From positions 4,092,001 to 4,156,000 of the forward strand of contig OY761822.1 in assembly GCA_963664945.1 (NCBI GenBank): a DNA stretch of 64,000 nt, written 5' to 3'. The notes under the pieces are model-generated. The model did no database searches. It was given only the letters and a program-made list of their open reading frames with translations, and was not told where the DNA came from. The position numbers were made by a program, and so were the translations under genes. The DNA comes from UBA6522 sp963664945 (GTDB taxonomy: Bacteria > Pseudomonadota > Gammaproteobacteria > Steroidobacterales > Rariloculaceae). Below are positions 26,880 through 35,500 of the stretch, piece after piece. Each line of letters opens with the position of its first letter. Within the stretch, counting starts at the first letter, position 1.

Positions 26880-29084
26880 TCAGAACCGGAACGTACGGCT
26901 GTACTTCACCGCGAATTCGGACTGCCTCGAATGCATGTCCGAGAATGCCGCCAGGGCATCGAAGTCGTGGTTCCAGACGACGTAGAGATCCTCTCCGGCG
27001 CGGGGATTCCAGCGCAGGCGGCTATTGATGCCCACGCTCTCGGAGAGATTGTCGTACTGGACCAGGTTGACCCAGGACCACTTGACGTTGAACGCAAGAT
27101 TGGAGCGAATCTGGATCAGGCGAGTCCGGAAGTGGCTGTGCGCCAATTCCACATCGTTGTACTCATACGAGACACGGGCATACCAGCGGCTGTCGGGGCG
27201 CCAGTCGAGCCGGCCTTGCACGGAATCCCGTATGCCGCCGTAGTAGTCCTCTTTTCCGATGCTCAGCGACGGGGCGAGCACTCGCTCCTGCGCCCACTCC
27301 ATTTCGATCTGATACCCGGAATCTTCGTACTCCCCGGCGGGAATCACGACGCTGCCGGCCACCGTGAAGGGTTCCGCCAATACCTCTCGCCCCGAGGACA
27401 ACGCCACGCTGTAGTTGTCGCCACGATGAGTCTCGATGCGAAACGGCCGCATCCAGTAGCTGGCGGATTCGAATTCGCCGGTCGAGTACGTGTCGTACTC
27501 CTGCAGGGAGACAAGGGCCATGACGCTTCGAATCCAGGGGTGTCCCTGCGGGCGGTACCGGTACGCGCTCCAGAGCCTGGTGCGTTCGTAATCCCGGCGG
27601 TTCACGAAGCCCAGAGCCGGGTTGAAGTTGGGCTGCATGACCTCGTATTCGACTCTGCCCGAGAAACCTTCGCTGGAGTTCACGCCCAAATCCATTCCCC
27701 AGGCCGACTGGTCCAGATCCAGGTTTGCACTGTCGGTGCGCTGGAACCAGGCGGCGCCTTCGGTGGTTCGTCCCGGCAGCAACCGCCGGTTGCGGTAGCG
27801 GAAGTCGGCGCCGGCAAGGGAGTTGTCGATATTGGACCGGGGATTGCCGCTGGTGACGATCATCCCGACACTGGATTCTTCCAGAATGTTGGCCGATAAC
27901 CGTCCGACGAAGAGGTCGCTCTCGTCCACGTACCCGTTTCGGCCCTCGAAACCATCCTGATTGACGCCCAGCACGCCCACATTGAAGCGTCCAATCCGCC
28001 CGGTCAGCTTTGCACCGCTGTTGATATCAACGGCTTGTCCCGTATCGCTCAGCCCGATGCGGCGCGAAAAGAACGGTATTCCGTTGCCTCGCCGCCCGCC
28101 TCCGCTGCTGGCGGAACCGAATGAGAATATGTCCACGTCCTGAAGAAAAAAGTCGCGTTTTTCAGGGAAGAAAGTCGGGAACCGCGTGAGATTGACCTGC
28201 CGGTCATCCACTTCGGTGGCGGAGAAATCGGTGTTGAACGTCAGGACACCCGTCAGCGACGGCGTGAAGTTGTAGAACAGATCCATGGACGGGTCCGTTC
28301 GGGTTGCCTGGTCCGCGGTCACGAAGTTGCGGTTGTTGGCCAGACTGACCGCCGGGATGATGTCCAGCCCCCTGCCCCGTTGCAAACCGGAGAACCCCGA
28401 AAGGATCCCGGCCGACGAGGGGTCGATATTGCGGTCATAGGATGACCAGGCCATCCGCTCCTGCTTGCGCGGAATCGACCGGGCGACGGTGAATCCCCAG
28501 TCCGGATTGTCGGGATCGAAATTCAGCGTCTTGAAGGGGATCGCGATTTCCGCCGTCCAGCCTTGCTCATCGATCACCGCTTCGGCATGCCAGATTCCGT
28601 CCCAGTCCTCGTTGACGTTTGTCGCGCGGTCGAACACCCCGTCACGGCGCACACCGTTGGGATTGAGCTGGAACATGTACCCGGTGCGCATGTTGTTGAA
28701 CGGATCGAGTACCACCTCGATTCGATCGTCGACGCCGACGGACTGCCCCTGGATCATCTGCCTTGCGGCGATCAATGACGGCTCGCTGTCCAGAAGCCGT
28801 GCCCCTATGTAGAGGTTATCGTCGTCGTATAGCACATAGAAAATCGATGACTCGCTGGGTTCTCCCTGGTCCATCGGCTCGTATTGGTGCAGGTCCGTGA
28901 TGACGGTGGCCTCGGCCCAGACCTGGTCGTCGAGCCTGCCATCCAATTGCGGTGGTGATGAGGCGCGAACGATGTCCGTCGCCTTGCGGGCCAAACGCTC
29001 CTGCGCGACGCTTGCGGCGCCGGGCATCGTCAGGCAGGCAGCGACTGCGATGGCCAACCGGGCTTTGAAGTTCGACGACATCAT
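26880..29084 (-). CDS. DUF5916 outer-membrane protein, tandem copy 1
   Basis: ATG 29084 starts a leader (LAIAVAACLTMPGAASVAQ); the frame upstream lacks one. The 734-residue product repeats the arrangement of its neighbour: PQLDGRLDDQVWAEATVIT, DDRIEVVLDPFNNMRTGYMF, YNFTPSLTGVLTFNTDFS, then the same C-terminus AVKYSRTFRF. Differences cluster in the middle of the barrel (for example SFGSASSGGGRRGNG against SFGPSGMQPNNMGTNG) and in the last third. This suggests divergence of surface loops on a conserved scaffold. Ligand unknown. Confidence 0.87.
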   Translation of the reverse strand: MMSSNFKARLAIAVAACLTMPGAASVAQERLARKATDIVRASSPPQLDGRLDDQVWAEATVITDLHQYEPMDQGEPSESSIFYVLYDDDNLYIGARLLDSEPSLIAARQMIQGQSVGVDDRIEVVLDPFNNMRTGYMFQLNPNGVRRDGVFDRATNVNEDWDGIWHAEAVIDEQGWTAEIAIPFKTLNFDPDNPDWGFTVARSIPRKQERMAWSSYDRNIDPSSAGILSGFSGLQRGRGLDIIPAVSLANNRNFVTADQATRTDPSMDLFYNFTPSLTGVLTFNTDFSATEVDDRQVNLTRFPTFFPEKRDFFLQDVDIFSFGSASSGGGRRGNGIPFFSRRIGLSDTGQAVDINSGAKLTGRIGRFNVGVLGVNQDGFEGRNGYVDESDLFVGRLSANILEESSVGMIVTSGNPRSNIDNSLAGADFRYRNRRLLPGRTTEGAAWFQRTDSANLDLDQSAWGMDLGVNSSEGFSGRVEYEVMQPNFNPALGFVNRRDYERTRLWSAYRYRPQGHPWIRSVMALVSLQEYDTYSTGEFESASYWMRPFRIETHRGDNYSVALSSGREVLAEPFTVAGSVVIPAGEYEDSGYQIEMEWAQERVLAPSLSIGKEDYYGGIRDSVQGRLDWRPDSRWYARVSYEYNDVELAHSHFRTRLIQIRSNLAFNVKWSWVNLVQYDNLSESVGINSRLRWNPRAGEDLYVVWNHDFDALAAFSDMHSRQSEFAVKYSRTFRF

Positions 29085-29407
29085 CCAATCTTTCCGTACG
29101 TTTGGGACACACTCGTTCGCAAGCCTGACGGCTTCAGTTTGGGCGAAACTCGAAACAACCCTTCTCCCCCGACCCGGCATGTAAACCGATCGGCTCCGGG
29201 TACAGCCCGAAACCTTAACCCAAGGCACAAAGGACTTCTCTGAAGATTAGTTAATGCGCGCGCCGGCGCTCGCCGTGCCAGGTTGAATCGCGCGCGGCGC
29301 GGCGTAGCGATAGTTCAGCCCATGGGTGTGGCAGCTTCGTCGGGGGATTTTATCGGGGCTGCCAGTACCCTATCCGACCGATACGCAATGATCGGATTGA
29401 TGGAGCA
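29085..29407. other. Intergenic region upstream of tandem DUF5916 genes
   Basis: The 323-base gap lies between two minus-strand genes and should contain the DUF5916 promoter on the minus strand and the end of the phosphatase transcript. No RNA gene, strong hairpin or conserved promoter could be assigned. A short GC-rich patch at about 29250-29300 is the only notable compositional feature. Confidence 0.4.
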
Positions 29408-31516
29408 CTAGATTTTCAGGCCCATCAGTGGCGCTTCTCCTTCCATCCCGGCGTACACCAGGTCGGGTTGCTCGCCCTCGGACCATGCAGGAACGGAGAA
29501 CCGGACGCGCCGCCAAACCTGTGGGCCTTCCGCCCCCGGTTGGGCGATCGGCTCAGCCACCGTGACGAACTCCGCGCTGACGGCATCGTCTGTGAACCGC
29601 ACGACCACATAGCCGACGCCATCGGTATCGGCGTATTGCAAATGTCGGTTGACGGCACCGAGGGCCTGCTGCATCGCCACCTGCTCGTCGCCGGTCTCGC
29701 CAAGACTCGCCGCCGCCCGGGCCCCGAAAAGCAGCCAGGCGTTGAGTGTGGGCATCATGGCTCTCGGATAACCGAATTGAGTACCGTCAAACTGCACCAG
29801 TGCGTTCAATTGCGGGTCAGACTGCGTGCCGTTGCTCTGGTTCTTCATCCGGGGACCCGAACTGATGGAGGAGCCGGCAAACTCCGCAAGCACAGCCCTG
29901 GGCGAATCGGAATCGAAATCGTCATGGACGACGCCGGCGAAGTGAGCGTGGCGGTCGCCGGTCAGGGAAACGACATTGACGATGCCCTCCTCGGCAATGA
30001 ACGTCATCAACTCCCGGCGCTCCACCGGATAACCGTCCCAGGCATCCGTCCACCACAAGTCGTCAAGGCCGCCGTATTCCCGAAAACTCATGTCGAAGCC
30101 GAATCGCATGAGCGGTACGTTATTGCAAACGACCTTCCAGCGGGAATCGCTCTCCCGGAGCGACGCCGTCAGCCACTGCTTCTGTTCGGCGCCGAGCAGC
30201 GAGCCGGCCGGGCTGTCCCGGCGGCTGTTGGGAATGTCCTCGCCGCCGAACCTGACGGACTCCGGCGGGTTTCCGCCATTGGCGGTGCGCCCGGCATTCT
30301 GCGCCTCTACCGTGGCGGCGGGCACCGGTTCGCTCGTCAGAAACTGACCGCCCGGGACCGACGCTTCGACGCCGCGCGGCCCCCGGTAGCTGCGCCCGTC
30401 CACGAGCAGCAATTCCGCCATCCGACCCCAGCGAAGGCTTCGATGGATGGACAGGGTTGCAATCGCCGCCAGGTTGTTGGGCTCACGGCTCAGGTAGTTG
30501 TCGTCGAATCTGTCCAGTTCGACGTCTGCCACCTCCGCCGGCGAAAAATCCCGCGCCGGGTTGCCCGGTGTCGTATTGCTTCCGAGTGCCGCGGGGATGT
30601 ACTCGAACCACGCCTGGTTGCTGTCCATCTTGCGCCGCTGGGAAGGACCGTCAGGGTGGTAGCTCTGCCAGGCGTCATTGTGGAACTCGTGGTCGTCCCA
30701 GATGCTGACAAAGGGAAACGCCGCCCGTGCATCCTGCAGGTCGGGGTCGCGGAGGTAGGCCTTGTACAGTTCTCGATAGTCGTCCAGCGATTCCGCAACC
30801 AGTTGCTCGCCCATCGGCCCTGCCGCCCCCCTGGACGGCAGACTGGCCACCATGCGCGGCGAACCGTCGGCGTCAAGCAGTTCGATTTCTTCACCGTCAA
30901 GGCTGATCAACGCGCGCCGGTTGCCGGCCTCGTAGATGAAATCACCGACATGCACAACCAGGTCGATCTTTCGGTCCTCCGCGGCCTGTTGGTCATCCAG
31001 CAACAGCCGCCGATACGCGCTGAACAGACCCTCCTCGTAGTGCTGGCAGGAGCAAACGGCAACGGTGAGCGCGCGGTCGGCGTCTTCTGCCGGCGCTGTT
31101 CGGGTTCGCCCCACCCGGCTCGCGCTGCCGTCCGGGGCCAGGAACCGGTAGTGATAGCTCTGGTCGGGTTCGAGACCGGCAGTGAAACACCGCACGGTGA
31201 AGTCAAAGCTGCGTTCCGCGAGCACGGCCTGTTCCAGGATCACATCGGAAAATCCGGGATCGCGCGCAAGCTGCACGAGCAGTTCCACGCTGTCAGTGTC
31301 GCCTTCCCCGGGTTCGACGCGTGTCCACAGGACCACCGCATCGGACAGTGGGTCGGCCGAAGCCACACCCTGCGGAAAACCGAAGGTCCCGGGAGTTGAC
31401 CGGGGCCTTGCGCAACCGACCAGTGTCGTTGTGGAGGCCATCGCCACGCAACAACCCGCCGCACGTGCAAAGGCCGCCATGAACTCGCGGCGTGAGTACA
31501 ACCCGGACGACGACAT
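29408..31516 (-). CDS. PhoD-like alkaline phosphatase/phosphodiesterase, Tat lipoprotein
   Basis: ATG 31516 opens a 702-residue protein with a twin-arginine leader (LYSRREFMAAFARAAG) ending in a lipobox (TTLVGC), so it is probably folded before export and lipid-anchored. A PhoD N-terminal beta domain follows (FPQGVASADPLSDAVVLW), then the metallophosphatase core with metal ligands in VHVGDFIYEAGN, SIWDDHEFHNDAW and VSLTGDRHAHFAG. PhoD enzymes release phosphate from organic phosphomono- or diesters at the cell surface. The start lies 32 bases from the left edge of the TnpB element, which inserted in its upstream region. Confidence 0.9.
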   Translation of the reverse strand: MSSSGLYSRREFMAAFARAAGCCVAMASTTTLVGCARPRSTPGTFGFPQGVASADPLSDAVVLWTRVEPGEGDTDSVELLVQLARDPGFSDVILEQAVLAERSFDFTVRCFTAGLEPDQSYHYRFLAPDGSASRVGRTRTAPAEDADRALTVAVCSCQHYEEGLFSAYRRLLLDDQQAAEDRKIDLVVHVGDFIYEAGNRRALISLDGEEIELLDADGSPRMVASLPSRGAAGPMGEQLVAESLDDYRELYKAYLRDPDLQDARAAFPFVSIWDDHEFHNDAWQSYHPDGPSQRRKMDSNQAWFEYIPAALGSNTTPGNPARDFSPAEVADVELDRFDDNYLSREPNNLAAIATLSIHRSLRWGRMAELLLVDGRSYRGPRGVEASVPGGQFLTSEPVPAATVEAQNAGRTANGGNPPESVRFGGEDIPNSRRDSPAGSLLGAEQKQWLTASLRESDSRWKVVCNNVPLMRFGFDMSFREYGGLDDLWWTDAWDGYPVERRELMTFIAEEGIVNVVSLTGDRHAHFAGVVHDDFDSDSPRAVLAEFAGSSISSGPRMKNQSNGTQSDPQLNALVQFDGTQFGYPRAMMPTLNAWLLFGARAAASLGETGDEQVAMQQALGAVNRHLQYADTDGVGYVVVRFTDDAVSAEFVTVAEPIAQPGAEGPQVWRRVRFSVPAWSEGEQPDLVYAGMEGEAPLMGLKI

Positions 31517-31540
31517 GGCCAAAGTTTGCCACAGAGATTG

Positions 31541-31565
31541 CAAACTTTGGGACTTATATACATAG
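31541..31565 (+). repeat. Left target duplication (CAAACTTT) and left terminal inverted repeat
   Basis: CAAACTTT at 31541-31548 is followed by GGGACTTATATACATAG at 31549-31565. The 17-base repeat is perfectly complementary to the right end, and the match resumes after one extra base with GTTGACAA. CAAACTTT itself is also the right half of a small hairpin with AAAGTTTG at 31521-31528, so the insertion site may have been palindromic. Confidence 0.9.
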
Positions 31566-32905
31566 TGTTGACAAAATGGCCGAAAGGACCACATTTGAGC
31601 GTACCAATGCGTGCGGGGGGAACGTAGCATCGACCGGATGAACGATGCTACCGAATTCCGATCCGTCACGTATCGGCTTCATCCCGGAACGCGGGCCAGG
31701 CATCGCAAGCTCTTGCAGATCGCCGGTGCCTGCCGATACGTCTGGAACCATTTCCTCGCCCGCAATCGACGGGACTACGCGACCTACAAGCTCCGCAAGG
31801 CGCTGTTCGACGCGGGGCTTGTATTTGACAAGCCGTCCCCGCCGTCGGTGAGTTTTCACTCCATGGGCGTGCGGTTCACCGCGCTGCGGCGCGAGACGCC
31901 GTGGCTGCAACGGTTGCCGTACGCGCCCGTTCGATACGCTCTCAAGTACCAGGCGGAGGCGTGGACACGCGCGTTCGCCGGCGGCGGGTTCCCCCGGTTC
32001 AAGGCACGGCGCGGCGACGACAGCTTCACCATTCCGCAGAACGTGCGCGTGCGCGACGGTGTGTTGAGCGTACCGAAGGTGGGGCGGGTCAGGCTGTCGC
32101 GCCGGGGCGGCAATCCGTACGCCGAGTACCCTCCGGTCAAGGCGACGGTCAAGCGCGTGAACGGGAAATGGTACTGCGTGGTGGTCTACAAGGTATCCGC
32201 GGATGCCCGCCCGGACAACGGCCTCGCCCTCGGTGTGGACATGAATTGCGGGCAGGTGGCGGCGTCCACCGGCGATCTGCTTCGCATGCCGGACATGGCG
32301 AGATTGCAGGCGCGCAAGCGCCGCTATCAGCGCATGGTGGCGAGGCGCAGGAAAGGCTCCAACCGCCGCAGTCGGGCCCGCCACCGCCTCGCCCGCACGC
32401 AACGGCGCATCGCTACAGTACGCCATCGCTGGCACCACGACACGAGCCGGATTCTCGCCGGCACCGCCGGGCTGCTAGCCATCGAGGACCTGAGGACGAA
32501 GTCCATGACCCGGTCCGCCAGGGGATCGGTAGAGCAACCGGGCAGGCACGTCGGGCAGAAAACGGGGCTCAACCGGGAAATCCTGAACACCGGCTGGTCA
32601 CAACTGAGACGGATGCTCGAGTACAAGGCGGCGCACGTGGAGGCCGTTGCACCCATGTACACCAGCCAGACGTGCAGGCGCTGCGGCAGGGCCGATCCGG
32701 CGAGCCGCAAGTCTCAATCCGAATTCGAGTGCGTCCATTGCGGACGCAAGGGCAACGCGGACGTGAATGCCGCGTTGAATATCATGGCGTCGGCGACAGG
32801 CGCGGCTGGACGGCGAGGAGCGTTGGCGCTGGCCACTCCGAAGAACCGTCAATATGTATGCGAACGGAGGGCGGCGTGAGTTGTCAACCTATGTATATAA
32901 GTCCC
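31549..32905 (+). mobile_element. TIR-bounded transposon-like element carrying only tnpB, 1,357 bp
   Basis: The element has perfect 17-bp terminal inverted repeats (GGGACTTATATACATAG), extendable to 25 matching bases with a one-base bulge, and a perfect 8-bp direct duplication (CAAACTTT at 31541-31548 and 32906-32913). Terminal inverted repeats plus an 8-bp duplication are marks of a DDE transposase, not of the IS200/IS605 or IS607 elements that normally carry tnpB. No DDE or Y1 transposase is inside. The element split the short divergent intergenic region between the phoD-like and MBL-fold genes. Confidence 0.85.
31638..32879 (+). CDS. tnpB: TnpB RNA-guided nuclease (IS605 OrfB family)
   Basis: The 413-residue protein starts at ATG 31638 (MNDATEFRSVTYRL). 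TnpB is an omega-RNA-guided DNA nuclease and the ancestor of Cas12. The N-terminal OrfB_IS605 region (CRYVWNHFLARNRRDY) is followed by a RuvC core with all three acidic residues: D about 201 in LGVDMNCGQVAA, E about 283 in LLAIEDLRTKSM and D about 375 in GNADVNAALNIM. The zinc ribbon is complete (CRRCG and CVHCG). The gene is intact. Its stop lies nine bases before the right inverted repeat, so a 3' guide RNA would overlap the element end. Confidence 0.93.
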   Translation: MNDATEFRSVTYRLHPGTRARHRKLLQIAGACRYVWNHFLARNRRDYATYKLRKALFDAGLVFDKPSPPSVSFHSMGVRFTALRRETPWLQRLPYAPVRYALKYQAEAWTRAFAGGGFPRFKARRGDDSFTIPQNVRVRDGVLSVPKVGRVRLSRRGGNPYAEYPPVKATVKRVNGKWYCVVVYKVSADARPDNGLALGVDMNCGQVAASTGDLLRMPDMARLQARKRRYQRMVARRRKGSNRRSRARHRLARTQRRIATVRHRWHHDTSRILAGTAGLLAIEDLRTKSMTRSARGSVEQPGRHVGQKTGLNREILNTGWSQLRRMLEYKAAHVEAVAPMYTSQTCRRCGRADPASRKSQSEFECVHCGRKGNADVNAALNIMASATGAAGRRGALALATPKNRQYVCERRAA

Positions 32906-32913
32906 CAAACTTT
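32889..32913 (+). repeat. Right terminal inverted repeat and right target duplication (CAAACTTT)
   Basis: CTATGTATATAAGTCCC at 32889-32905 is the exact complement of the left repeat, followed by CAAACTTT at 32906-32913, identical to the left flank. Immediately upstream, TTGTCAAC (32881-32888) extends the pairing with the left end. The repeat also lies where a TnpB omega-RNA guide would normally be encoded. Confidence 0.9.
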
Positions 32914-32985
32914 CAGAATGCGAAGGGCAAACGAAAATCGTTCACGCCAGGCCCCCGTCCTGGACTGCGACGAGAGGAAGATAGA

Positions 32986-34044
32986 ATGACAAACCGGAAA
33001 TTGAACAAGGACGGAAGGAATCTGGCATATGCATTGGCGCTTGCCACGCTCGTCACGGCGGCAGCGACTGCCGACGCCCAGGAAGCCGGCGCGCAGAACG
33101 CTCCGCCGGAACGCGAAATCACCAACGTCACGGGCAACCTGTACCGATTCCGGCAGACTCGCCACATCGGCATGTTCCTGGTGACGCCGGAGGGCATCAT
33201 CGTCGTGGACCCGACCAACTCGGAACTTTCCGGTTGGCTCAAGGAACAATTGGACGAACGATTCGGGCTCCCGGTCCGATACGTGATCTACAGCCACAGC
33301 CACAACGATCACGCCAGCGGCGGCGAAGCATTTGCGGATACGGCGACCTTCATCGGGCACGAGAACATGCGGGCGAATCTCCAGCGCCCACCCGAAGACG
33401 CACCGCTGCTGCCGCGAGAGCAACTCTGGGACGCCAACGGGGACGGCCTCATACAGGAAAACGAGATCGATATCGCAATGTACAGCAACAATTTCGCGAG
33501 GCGGGATTCCGACGGCAACGGCGGCCTGAATCGTGCGGAGATCTGGGCGGCGCGCTTCAGCGGCAACCAGGTACCTCCCGACATCACCTACACGAACCGC
33601 GCAACCGTGCGCCTGGGCGGAAAGACCGTCGAACTGCACTACACCGGGCGCAACCACAGCGACGACATGACCGTCGTGCTCTTCCCCGAGGAACGCACCA
33701 TCTACACGGTGGACTTCCTCACACCGAACCGCCCGCCTCGCACCCAACTGGACGGCGGCTTCCTGCCCGAATGGGTGGATTCGCTGCGACGCGTGGAGGA
33801 ACTGGACTTCGATATCATCTCACCGGGACACGAATCCCCCGGCACAAAGGCCCACGTCACCGAACAACGCGAGTACCTCGAGGAACTGGTGGCCGCCGTC
33901 GAAGCCGGTATCGCGGAAGGCAAGGCCAGGGAAGAACTGGTCGAAACAATCCTCATGGAAGACTACGACCACCTGATCGAATACGACTACTCGCGCGCGG
34001 GCAATGTCGCCGGCGCCTACGAGATCCTGATCTCGAATCGGTAA
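32986..34044 (+). CDS. Exported metallo-beta-lactamase-fold hydrolase with EF-hand insertion
   Basis: ATG 32986 gives a signal peptide (LAYALALATLVTAAATADA). The 352-residue protein has an MBL fold: GMFLVTPEGIIVVDPTNSE, the metal motif in VIYSHSHNDHASGGE (HxHxDH), a GRNHSDDM motif and late SPGHESPG. Inserted between about residues 145 and 190 are two EF-hand-like loops, DANGDGLIQENE and DSDGNGGLNRAE, both with calcium-ligand spacing. This is a periplasmic hydrolase that may be calcium-stabilised or regulated. The substrate is unknown. It is divergent from the phoD-like gene, with the TnpB element now between them. Confidence 0.85.
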   Translation: MTNRKLNKDGRNLAYALALATLVTAAATADAQEAGAQNAPPEREITNVTGNLYRFRQTRHIGMFLVTPEGIIVVDPTNSELSGWLKEQLDERFGLPVRYVIYSHSHNDHASGGEAFADTATFIGHENMRANLQRPPEDAPLLPREQLWDANGDGLIQENEIDIAMYSNNFARRDSDGNGGLNRAEIWAARFSGNQVPPDITYTNRATVRLGGKTVELHYTGRNHSDDMTVVLFPEERTIYTVDFLTPNRPPRTQLDGGFLPEWVDSLRRVEELDFDIISPGHESPGTKAHVTEQREYLEELVAAVEAGIAEGKAREELVETILMEDYDHLIEYDYSRAGNVAGAYEILISNR

Positions 34045-34183
34045 GCCCCAACGCGTCAACGAGACCGACAGGCCTGCGGCAAAGTCGGCTCGGCAACCGC
34101 CCCGATACGATCACGAACACGTAGCGAGGGCGTGTGCGCACAGCCATTGCGCGCGTCGTGGGCGACGAGCGCGGGCCAGGGAA

Positions 34184-35500
34184 TCAGACCAGCACCAGAC
34201 TCAATTGCGGGAAGACAATCAACAGAATCAACACGACCAGCATGATCAACGCAAACGGAAACGCTCCCGCAAAGATATCGAACAGCGAGATCCGATCTTC
34301 ATCCGCCAAAGTCGCCTTGATCACATAGCACGCGATCCCCAGCGGTGGAGTCAACAGCCCGATCTCCGCGCCGACGATCGTCACGATCCCGAACCACACC
34401 AGGCTCACCCCGTAGGGCTCGATGATCGGCAGGAACAGCGGCACCATGATGAGAATGATCGAAGTGGTATCCAGGATCGTCCCCATCAGGATCAGGATCA
34501 CCACGTAGATGGCCAGGATTCCGTAGAGGCCGATCTCCGCCTGCGTAATCCACTCGCCGAGATCGTTCGGAAGCCCCGACAACGCGAGCATGCGGCTGTA
34601 CATGGTGGCAGCGACGATGAGCATCAGAATCGATGCCGTGATGTGCCCCGTCTCCACCAGCACCCGCCAGAGCGTCGTGCGGTTCAACTTGCGCTTTACC
34701 AGAGCGATGATCAACGCGCCGGCTGCACCCACGGCACCGGCTTCCGTGGGAGTGAACAGCCCGCCATAAATCCCACCCAGCACGAGCAGCACAAGGATCA
34801 CGATGGGTGCCGTCTTGGAGGAGGCTTCCCTGGCGGTCATCCCCGCGCTGGCGGCCTGTCCCTGCGTATCCTGTCCACCGACATAGGTCGGGATGAACTG
34901 AGCCATGGCAATGATCGCCACCGTATAGGCCAGGGACAACAGGATGCCGGGGACGATCCCGGCGGTAAAGAGGTCCGCCACCGACTGCTCGGTAATCAGC
35001 GCGTAGATGATCAGCATGACGCTGGGGGGAATCAGCATCCCGAGCACCGAACTGCCGGCGACCACGCCCACGGCGAACCGGGGCTTGTAGCCGAAACGCA
35101 GCATTTCCGGTACCGATACCCGCGTGAACACGGCGGCCGAGGCGATGCTGACGCCTGTGATCGCCGCGAATGCAGCATTGGCCGCCACCGTCGCCACGCC
35201 CAATCCGCCCTTGACGCGGCGCAGGGCGGCGTTGGCCACCTGGTAGATGTCGCGTCCGAGTTCGGCCTGGCTGACCAGCAACCCCATGAGCACGAACAGC
35301 GGGATGACCCCGAAAATGTAGTCTTCCAGGCTGTTGGAGGCCGCCAGCGTGAGCAGATAGATGGGCGCCTCCAGGCTGCCGCGCAGCAGCCACACGCTGA
35401 TGAAGGACACCAGGCCCAGCGCCACGGGCACGTAAAGCCCGGCGTAGATCAGGACGAGGATCGCCAGGACCGAAAGCAGGCCGATTTCGAAGCCGCTCAT
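34184..35500 (-). CDS. dctM: TRAP transporter large permease (DctM), system 1
   Basis: The 438-residue protein starting MSGFEIGLLSVLA is the 12-helix permease of a tripartite ATP-independent periplasmic transporter, which drives substrate import with an ion gradient. Family blocks are visible: FGVIPLFVLMGLLVSQAELG, GVSIASAAVFTRVSVPEM, GSSVLGMLIPPSVMLIIYA, GIYGGLFTPTEAGAVGA and EIGLLTPPLGIACYVIK. ATG 35500 overlaps the stop of dctQ (ATGA). The order on the minus strand is dctP, dctQ, dctM, a standard complete operon. Confidence 0.93.
   Translation of the reverse strand: MSGFEIGLLSVLAILVLIYAGLYVPVALGLVSFISVWLLRGSLEAPIYLLTLAASNSLEDYIFGVIPLFVLMGLLVSQAELGRDIYQVANAALRRVKGGLGVATVAANAAFAAITGVSIASAAVFTRVSVPEMLRFGYKPRFAVGVVAGSSVLGMLIPPSVMLIIYALITEQSVADLFTAGIVPGILLSLAYTVAIIAMAQFIPTYVGGQDTQGQAASAGMTAREASSKTAPIVILVLLVLGGIYGGLFTPTEAGAVGAAGALIIALVKRKLNRTTLWRVLVETGHITASILMLIVAATMYSRMLALSGLPNDLGEWITQAEIGLYGILAIYVVILILMGTILDTTSIILIMVPLFLPIIEPYGVSLVWFGIVTIVGAEIGLLTPPLGIACYVIKATLADEDRISLFDIFAGAFPFALIMLVVLILLIVFPQLSLVLV

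Noticed and set aside
31549..32905. The inverted repeats as duplicated divergent promoters of the phoD-like and MBL genes
   Set aside because: Considered because both genes read outward, but the exact 8-bp direct duplication at both outer edges fits transposition much better. It remains the main alternative.
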